64,000 nt of DNA from Helichrysum umbraculigerum (lineage: Eukaryota; Streptophyta; Magnoliopsida; Asterales; Asteraceae). The notes beneath the pieces were generated by a model that saw only the letters and a list, made by a program, of their open reading frames with translations, did no database searches and was not told the DNA's origin. Location: the NCBI GenBank assembly GCA_949592205.1, contig CATIUR010000003.1, positions 81,310,501-81,374,500 of the forward strand, in the 5' to 3' direction. Shown here piece by piece: positions 55,734 to 64,000 of the stretch (its first letter is position 1; each line of letters begins with the position of its first letter). The position numbers were made by a program, and so were the translations under genes.

Positions 55734-58700
55734 TGTGACAATCCTCCAATTAGGGTATTTACTTAGCCTAATTTCATGCATTACCTAGAGTGATTCCCTG
55801 ATTAGTAATTTCAAAACAAATTATGTGTTAAGTTTTGTGAAACTTACTATGTGCTACGTGATATATTTGATGGTAGTTATATGTGAATATATATAATTAC
55901 GTATGAAATAAATATATTAAACTCTATAAGTTGAACACAATAATGTTGGTGATATAAAATAATTAATAATTCAAAAATTATTAATTACAACTATTATATA
56001 ATTATATTATTGAGATAATATAACAAAATATACGTTTTATAATAAACGTATTAATCGCGAATAATAAAGTTCCGAAAATGAACTTCAATATACTTTTGAA
56101 TAATTTAGGTCAAAATTATTATATAAAAGTATTGGTACAAAAATAAAATGGAAACATTTCGACGACTTTTTGGTACACGTAATACTAACAGAAACAATTT
56201 TAAAACGGGCCTAGAGGTCCAAAATAATAAAAGTATTATTTCGCTAGTTACTGTTTTAATGTGTAGAACATTACTTCAGAATATGATTTCCAAATTTGAC
56301 TGAAATCTGGCACGCGTTTTTAACCATACAGTAATTTTACTGTAATTAATTTTAATTATACTTTTAACAAAGTATTACATATTACGATTTCAAATTACTA
56401 AGTTCGAGATATTGAGAAATATAACGCATAATTTTATTATACCTGAAGTACCACAAATTATACCCGTACACGAAATTAATGTACCAAAAACTACCAATAT
56501 TACACTAAACAAAATATCTGGGGAACAGATTATCACTCCCTCCATGCTGCCCTTTGAAAAACTCGACCCAAAACTTCTCTTATACATCTCCTGGTGATCT
56601 CCAATAATTCACCACACCTAAATTTTCATCTGTGTTTTCTTTTCTCTGTTATTGTTGGCGACTGGAAAGGAAGCAAAGGGAGTAGAAGCAGGAGAAGCAA
56701 CATCACCATTTTCATCTCTTCATTTTCTTCATAATCAAACTCACTCACAAAATCAAACACAAAACCAAATGGCTTCTTGATTATTATCTTCATCATCGTT
56801 CGTAATCATCATCATCATCTCAGAAAATCATCATCATCATCTTCATCTAAACCCATTGTGAGGAATTTTCTCCATTTTTATTTCATTTATATAATTTCTT
56901 TAAATTATGAAATTGCTGGATGATTGTTGTTATAAGTTGTTAAAAACATGTTATAATAAGTTTATATAACATATAATGATGATTGATCATGTTAAAATCG
57001 GATATATACCAAAATCTATATGCATATGTTATAACAGAGGACGAACTAGCTGCTGTAACACAACAAGATCCGGCGGATCCTCTTAAGATCCGGCGGATTC
57101 TAAGCCAAAAACATGTTAAGATCCGGCGGATCCCCTTTAGATCCGACGGATCCCCTTTTTAACCCGCACATTTTCAAAGCTTAAAACGATATGAACGGTG
57201 AGAATATATTAAGATCCGGCGGATCTTAGTTAAGATCCGGCGGATCCACTAAAATGAGATAAGAACCGGCGGATCCTTGTTATGATCCGGCGGATCCAAC
57301 AAAATTGAACCAAGATCCGGCGGATCCTTGACAAGATCCGGCGGATCCACCATTTTGTAAACAGATCCGGCGGATCCTTGTGAAGATCCGGCGGATCCAC
57401 CATAATTTGACGTGATCCGGTTAACTTTAAAACTTGATCCGATTGATCCAAAAACCTTGGTTTAGATCCGGCGGATCCGCCATGGATCCGGCGGATCCCC
57501 GATCATTTTTAGCCACTGACCTTTGCACTTTTATAAAATGTACAAACTAATAAACGATATACAATATGTGATTGATTATACGACTAATAATACAAAAGAC
57601 TACGACATAAAACTTAGTATTATTATGGGCACGACTATGAGACAAATCGATACGGACAATCGATAGGAGACAAATACGAATATATATAAACTAATGGACA
57701 ATATATATTTATAACGAAAACGGGTAAAATGAAACGATGTAGTTCATTTGGTACAAACCATATAAATGGGAGATTTATATACATGATACGACAAACAAAA
57801 ACGAGTTATATTTTATAACAATCAAATTTATGTTTTGAAAACATAAACGACAATTAAGATTTATTCGCAACTATTAACAAATGATACATATATACGATAT
57901 AACAAAGTTATTTTGATAATTAATATAATTATGTTTTGGAAACATAATCAACAACAATGACAACTACACCTATATCTATGTATATATATATACGTGACAC
58001 TTATAAATATACGCGACATTTATAATATATGTATATATGGATATTAACAATGACGACAACTAATATATATAATAGAATATATATATATATTCAACTAATA
58101 AGTATATTTAAATTTATACTTATACACAACGCATCGTCAAATTCAATTGTCATCAACAACAAAATGTTATAAACATTTAAACTTAACAAATAATCCATAT
58201 ACTTATACGAAGTATTATTATTTGCTTCTAGGTATTTGAGGACGCGTTTGGATTGTTTGCTAGCTATCTATTTTTGCTGAAGACTTGCTACACGTGAGTT
58301 CACAGCCCCTACTTTCTACTTGTTTTAAATGTTTTTAAAACCACGGGTGGAAAACATAGAACTATGTGATATAACATGCTACGTGATTTATATAATTGCT
58401 CTGCATGTCATTATATACAACTGATTAACATGAATGCTTTCATGCCATTGAACTGTTTATATGAATTGTTTTCATATCGTTAGACTTGAACTATTTCTAT
58501 GAAAAGATTTTCACAACTATTTTGGGAATTAAGACAAAACAAATCTTGGTACGAACCTAGGTTTACGTGAGGTAGTTGTAGTGCACATAAGTCCCAGTGC
58601 TTGCAACCTATAACCATTAGCTAGGTGACTCTAGCTACTAAGTATACAGATAGTACTATCGATTTGACAACCCTCCCAGGATATAACTCGTTGGTCATTC

Positions 58701-59939
58701 CAACCTCACGACGGCAGTCGCACGCGGCGTGTATACTTAACTTGTTGCTGTGGCAAAAACATAAATTGGTTGTGGATTGGTTATAGTACTAGGTGTCGTA
58801 CTTTAACTCTAAAGGTTTAGCTCACCTTAGAGGGATCGTAGTCTATATTTCCCACTAAACAACAAAACAACAACTTGATTTGGAAAGGGTATTTCCTGTA
58901 CGTACTTGATTTGGAAGGGGTACTTCCTGTGATACAAACTATTTATATGGAAAGGTTTACTTGAATGATAAACCTGTATTTCCTACACACTATATGAATG
59001 GAAATGTTTAATTGATTGTTAAACCTGTATTTCCTGTGATAACTAATAGGATAGGTGTTCCTACACGATGACTATTTTAGAAATGTTTTCCTTAATTGGA
59101 TAAACTTGTATTTCTTACCAAGTATTTAGAAAATGTTTATCATATTTGAATAGACCTATTTCTCCTTCTTAACGATGAACTTGTATTGACAACGACTATT
59201 AAACTACAAACTTAGTTTGGAAATAGCATTTCCCTGAGATTACTTATTTGGAATGATACAACTGATAGGAAATGTGTACTTTGATTAGTTAAACCTTTAT
59301 TTACTGCGAACTACTTATTGGGAAATGTTTTTGATTTAAACTTGTGTTTCCTACACCGCTATTACTTGTTGTAAGAATGACATTCTTACATAGTTAGGAA
59401 ATGTTTTCTTTAATTAGAATACTTGTGTTTCCTATTTTACATATAAACATTATGTTTGTGTACATGAATGAGATATACAAAATTTGATTTACTACATTCA
59501 CACTAAACCTGTGAATTCACTTAACATTCAATGTTGACGATTTACTATGTTTTTCAAGGAATTAAGACTCAGGTACTGCATTTGCACTCATGGACGTAGG
59601 CAACCCGACTATTTATGATGCCACTTTTGGGACACTTGGATTTCCTTTGTATTAACAATTCTATTGGTTATACTTATGAAATCCCTTTTATATATAAACT
59701 TGTATTTTCAAATACTTATGTACGATTTTATAAGTTGTATCTTTTGTAATAACGTAATACTTATGGCATCTGAAATATATATATATGTTCTGTATGATCA
59801 TATGCTCTGATACAGTGAATGCACTATTGTAGCGTCAGCACCCCCGCTGTTTAAAATATTATTAAAATGCTTCCGCTAATTAACTAAAGCTTCCGCTAAA
59901 CACTAAATAAACGCGATTATCGGTTTCGGGGGTGTGACA
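55734..59939 (+). repeat. 3' LTR of element B
   Basis: 4206 bp, matching the 5' LTR with scattered substitutions and small indels. Dyad array at 57064-57500, TATAAAA at 57532-57538. In the dyads several GACGG or GGCTG variants of the 5' copy read GGCGG here. Confidence 0.92.
57064..57538 (+). promoter_or_regulatory. Dyad array and TATA box in 3' LTR of B
   Basis: Second copy of the GATCCG-G-CGGATC array, about 16 units, with TATAAAA about 30 bases downstream. Confidence 0.75.
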
Positions 59940-61777
59940 CCTTCTTGGTGGGTAAAAGATTTAAGATGCCAGCGGCTGTTTCTAATGCATAACCCCAAAA
60001 ACTTATCGGAAGTGTAGCCCGACTCATCATAGACCGAACCATGTCCAACAAGGTTTTATTTCTCCTCTCAGCAACATCATTAAGCTGTGGCGTTCTAGGA
60101 GGAGTTAATTGTGTAACTATTCCACTGTCTTTCAGATGATCGACAAACTCGATACTAAGGTATTCTCCTCCCCTATCGGATCGGAGTACCTTTATCTTTC
60201 TGCCCAGTTGATTTTCTACTTCGCTTTGATATCTTTTGAATATCTCAAAAGTATCGGACTTATGCTTAATCAGATAGACATGTCCAAATCTACTGTAATC
60301 ATCAGTAAATGTAACATAGTATCAATTTCCATCTTTTGTGGCACATAGGAATGGTCCACATACATCCGTATGTACCAAGTCTAATAGTCCTTCACCTCTT
60401 TCACATGAACCAGTGAATGGTGATTTAGTCATCTTGCCTAATAAACAAGATTCACATACATCATCCGATTTGAGGTCGAATGATTCCAACACTCCATCCT
60501 TTTGGAGTTGGCCGATGAGTTTCTTGTTTACGTACCCAAGACGATAATGCCACAATTTGGATTTATCAAGCTCATTAGACGAATCAACATTTAAAATCAA
60601 ATTGCTAACACATTCAATATTTTCATAAATGCCATTGTAAGGAGAAGCTTTAAAAATAAAACAACCATTTAAATAAACCAAAATATCACCATTCTCATTG
60701 TCAAATGAAAACCGATAACCATCCTTAAACAAACCAAAAAATGAAATAATGTTTCTTGTCATTTCTGACGAATAACAGCAATTATTCAAAACTATCCTAA
60801 CTCCAGACTTTAGCACGAACTCATACTTTCCAATCTCGGTAACAGGTGTGATTCCTCTGTTTCCCATGACTAGATTAATCTCCCCATGCTTCAACTTCCT
60901 ACTTTCCTTTAGACCCTGCAATATAGTGCAAATGTGAGTACCACACCCTGTATCCAGAACCCACGAATTAGAAGTTGTAGTATTATGGAGTTCGATTATC
61001 AACATACCTGAGTGAACACTCTTTTCAACCTTGCCTTCTTCAAGGTCTTTCAGGTACTTAGGGCAGCTACGTTTCCAATGCCCCTTGGTGTTAAAGTAAA
61101 AGCACGCTACTTCCTTCGGATCATTCACTGGTGTAATATCAGAATCAGTCTTTCTTTTGGACCTACGATTGGACTTTCCATTCGCAATATTTGCTTTCCA
61201 ATTTGACCTCTTTCTTTTCTTTGTAGTTTGACCAATTGCCAACACAGGAGCTGCTGAGCTAGAGGACACATCATCTTTCTTAATTCCTTGCTCAGCGGTT
61301 TGCAGTAAATTATGGAGTTTCATTATTGAGCCTTCTCTCTCATTCATATTCATCTGATATGAGATTACAAACTGATTGTAGACAGCTGGCAAACTGGATA
61401 GAATTATGGCGATGGAAAACTCTGTGTCAAACATCATATTCAATGATTCCAACCTATCAAAGTACCCTTTCATCTCCAAGACGAAAGCACATATAGATGC
61501 TCCAGGTTTGGGTTTGCAAGCCATGAGGGACTTAACCACATCAAGGCGTTCTTTGTTTGCCTTGGCCTGAAACATTTCTTTTAGTTGTTGGTTCATTTCA
61601 TAAGCCCAGGTATTCTCAAAAGTCTTGCAATTCAGGGCTCATGGATGATGCCATGATACATGACACTTTATTCGCATCATCATAATGTTTCCGGTGTGCC
61701 TCAATCTCCTCTTGGGTTGAATCTTCATCAATTATGGGAATCTACTCATCGAGAACATACTCCTTGTTCTCGTACCT
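59940..61777 (-). pseudogene. Element C gag and 5' part of pol (integrase)
   Basis: A 424-codon frame from 61596 to 60322 holds the second part of a copia Gag (LKEMFQAKANKERLDVVKSL), a basic region, a CCHC knuckle (CFYFNTKGHWKRSC), protease (WVLDTGCGTHIC), the pre-integrase zinc region (HYRLGYVNKK, then CESCLLGKMTKSPF) and the start of integrase (LVHTDVCGPF). After a break, 60320-59940 continues integrase with LRSDRGGEY and the PRTPQLN segment. The N-terminal Gag lies at 61777-61600 but is off by a frameshift near 61620 and has a TAG stop near 61745. LTR G cuts it at 61777 and element B cuts integrase at 59940. Confidence 0.85.
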
Positions 61778-63993
61778 TGATCGCCTCCGAACGGTCGGTC
61801 GGGTTTTACCCCGGTCGTGGGCCAACCCTCCGGCTGCGGATCAGCGGGTTTTAAATTTATAAAGCTGGGGACCTAAGTTTTACTATAGCTAAGGGAAGTT
61901 AGCGGCAAATAATAACTCAGGGTCGTTCTTAAGATCAACCGTATTGTAAAACACAGTCGTCCAGACGTTCGATTCAATTTAGCAGGGATTTGTAAATAAG
62001 AGATTTGGTTTTGGGTTTTTACTTAGGTCGTAAATTAAACTAAATAAGCAGTAAATAAAATGATACATAATCAGTATGGAGAGGAGTGTTTGTTGTGATT
62101 TCATTAGCCTTAAGGGGAGATGATGTTAAGATTTAATGTTTTGAAAACGTTCTTTCAAAGTATTTGTGTCCTACTGTTTTAGGTACTTTATGGTTTAACT
62201 ATTAGCACCCTAATATCTGATTCCTCAGATAGCATGTCACTGAGTACTAAGTTATACTAAGTTATCAGGATTCTGATCAGATCAGGCTGCTCTACCCCCA
62301 ACACTGTCTGTGAAGACTAGTGACCCTTCTTGGAGTTAACTCCTGGGCGCATGAATAAGGTAACAGACCGATATTTAATTTCTGACCGTTCTTTGCTACC
62401 ATAAAGTATTCTAATTCAAGTAGAGCATTTAAGACCTAATTCGGAAAGCATCTGTTAACTTTTCATCGATGGTTTCATAGGTTCAGAGCTGGTGGATGAC
62501 CCGGTGCTGCTCAGAATGTATATGCCGACGTCCGTTCCATAGCTTGGGTGTATGAACACTTACACGAGGTACTAGGACGTTTTACGGCATTCCATGCCTC
62601 GCGCACTAATGCAAGTTAGGGTGTATACACCGACGGCCGTTCCATAGCTTGGGTGTATGAAAACACTTACACGAGGTACTAGGTCGTTTTACGGTGTTCC
62701 ACACATGTTGCATATTCGGGTCACTCTGAACCCGTTTAAACTTAGTTTGTATTAAAGCGTACCCATCTATGATATAAACCCAGCCCTTCACTTAATATTG
62801 TTACCTAATAAATCCCTGATTTATTCACGTTGTACTATACATTAGATTTTGGCGGTATTTCCAAAGCTTCGAAATCAGACCATGCATAGATAGCACAGAT
62901 AGTTTGTTGGAGGTAACCACGTTTATTGGAGGAAAGGCGATAGTTTGATGAACAGTTTATAATCATAGATGAAAAGTTAAACAGACATAGTTTATAGTTT
63001 ATAGTAATTGGAATAATATTTCCACAACGGATTGTGCCCACGACTTTCATAGCTTCCACGTTCCGTACTACACACATTCGTGATGTTTCCGGTGCTATAC
63101 AAATGAAAGCCGTATAACGTTACCTCCGTTGTTTGGTATTAACCCAATCATATATTTAAATTAACATCATCCCCCATTATAACGGCTAACTACATCACAA
63201 CAAACACACAAGCTAACTACTCACTAATCATGGTAACGAATCCTACATCTAGCATAATAACAATAGCATGCATTATAATAGATAAGGAAAGAAATAACCG
63301 TGATAAATGCGTAGTTGAATATAAGCTGAAAGATTACAACGAGTAGAGCCTCCGCTATTACAAAAGCAATCCTCCAAGTATCTCCAACAAATATTACAAG
63401 ACAGCCCCTCATACTATTTCTCCTCTAACTCCTTAGAGTAGTGCTAGAGAGAGAAAGCTACTAACTAATTAATCTAAACTAGAGAGAGAAAATGTGTGAA
63501 TGGTGAATTGTGTGAAGAATGGTAGAATGGTGTGAAATGAGGAGGTGAAAGCCACTATTTATAGCCATCAAGAATACGAATTTACACTTAACACCCCTGA
63601 TCCATATTCAACACCAAAAAGGGGGTATACGGCCCTAAAAAGGGGGTATACGGCCCTAAAAAGGGGGTATACCACCCAAAAAGGGGGGTATACGGCCCTC
63701 TTAAGGGAGTATACGGCATCTTAAGGGGGGGTATACGGCCCTATAAGGGGCGTATACGGCCCCTGTGGGGTGGTGTAACCCTTGGTCATTGCCTCGTGTG
63801 CTGGATCGTAAGTCTTGTGCACTAGTCGTAGTTCTTGTGATCTTTGGTTGGCTGTAACTTCTTCATTCTTGATCCGTTTTCGACGTTCTTTATATCCACG
63901 CGATCGTAATCACCTGAAGATCATAATGAGCTAGTCAAAGTATAATCTTGAATTATTATGCTCGAAAGTGCTCGTAGAACGTGAACGTTATCA
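61778..63993 (-). repeat. LTR of element G (Athila/Tat-like, continues past the window)
   Basis: 2216 bp related to the LTRs of D: the plus-strand left end is TGATCGCC, the block GCGGGTTTTAAATTTATAAAG is nearly shared, and the right end is CGTTATCA. The flank TACCT (61773-61777) is not repeated after 63993, so this is probably the 3' LTR of a minus-strand element rather than a solo LTR. A tandem duplication of about 80 bases (62517-62594 and 62620-62702) lies inside. No gene is seen. Confidence 0.75.
63555..63768 (-). promoter_or_regulatory. Dyad/minisatellite array and TATA box in LTR G
   Basis: About seven GGGGGTATACGGCCC units, roughly 20 bases apart, lie at 63617-63768. On the minus strand they are followed about 50 bases later by CTATAAATAG (63564-63555). 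Confidence 0.68.
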
Positions 63994-64000
63994 TTTATGC

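Larger units (their letters stand above)
43169..59939 (+). mobile_element. Element B: old Tekay-like Ty3/gypsy element with 4.2-kb LTRs, carrying solo LTR S
   Basis: LTRs at 43169-47375 and 55734-59939 are bounded by TGTGACAAT and GTGTGACA, with CCTTC duplicated at 43164-43168 and 59940-59944. It contains a tRNA-iMet primer-binding site, a fused ORF0-nucleocapsid-protease ORF, and a pol with many breaks. Solo LTR S is inserted 72 bases after the 5' LTR. Many LTR differences are visible, at roughly the 1% level by eye, including small indels. It inserted into the integrase region of element C. Confidence 0.9.
39150..64000 (-). mobile_element. Element C: decayed Ty1/copia retrotransposon, split by B and G
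   Basis: The 3' LTR is 39150-40292, followed on the plus strand by the polypurine tract (40294-40303), a non-coding stretch (40304-41134), pol (41135-43168), element B, the rest of pol and gag (59940-61777), and then LTR G. The 5' end and 5' LTR lie beyond the window. The reading frame is broken in several places, so it is a dead copy. Confidence 0.85.

Overview
The window is plant nuclear DNA, most likely from the daisy family (Asteraceae). It is AT-rich and built almost wholly of nested LTR retrotransposons. The Ty1/copia remnant at 5-9.5 kb has the Gag layout (zinc knuckle, long coiled coil, second zinc knuckle) that I know mainly from Asteraceae. Primer-binding sites match plant initiator tRNA-Met and tRNA-Asp. 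The family call is inference; I cannot name a species.

Only one ordinary host gene is visible: a two-exon BAHD acyltransferase of the HCT/HQT type (36941-38529, +). It carries the classic BAHD intron after a Gln codon, but has changes in the acceptor-pocket and DFGWG segments.

Layout: (A) 1-5029, a gag-only Tekay-like element with its 3' LTR. (H) 5030-9552, a decayed minus-strand copia with an internal-LTR-PBS junction. (M1) a Tourist-like MITE, 9556-9620 plus 35444-35725, split by (D), an Athila/Tat-like element without pol on the minus strand (9621-35438, TSD GGAGT). D is itself split by (E), a young, apparently complete Tekay chromovirus (11439-22141, TSD GCAAT) in its 3' LTR, and by (F), a solo LTR (29005-31713, TSD GCACA) in its first ORF. 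Then come the acyltransferase and (C), a minus-strand copia from 39150 past the window end. C contains a second Tourist-like MITE (M2, 39839-40203) in its LTR, and is split by (B), an old Tekay element (43169-59939, TSD CCTTC) that carries a nested solo LTR (S, 47448-51011, TSD CCTAG). C is split again by (G), the LTR of another Athila/Tat-like element (61778-63993, running out of the window).

The most striking shared structure is regulatory. All nine LTR types, from Ty1/copia, Tekay and Athila/Tat lineages, carry a private array of short inverted-repeat motifs (arms of 4-10 bases around a centre of 0-4 bases). The motif differs in each family but lies just upstream of the best TATA-like box. 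I also report an extra coiled-coil ORF upstream of gag in E and, fused to nucleocapsid, in B; a triplet of tRNA-like modules inside LTR S; covarying stem-loops shared by the Tekay LTRs; and a 28-base perfect palindrome in the acyltransferase promoter.
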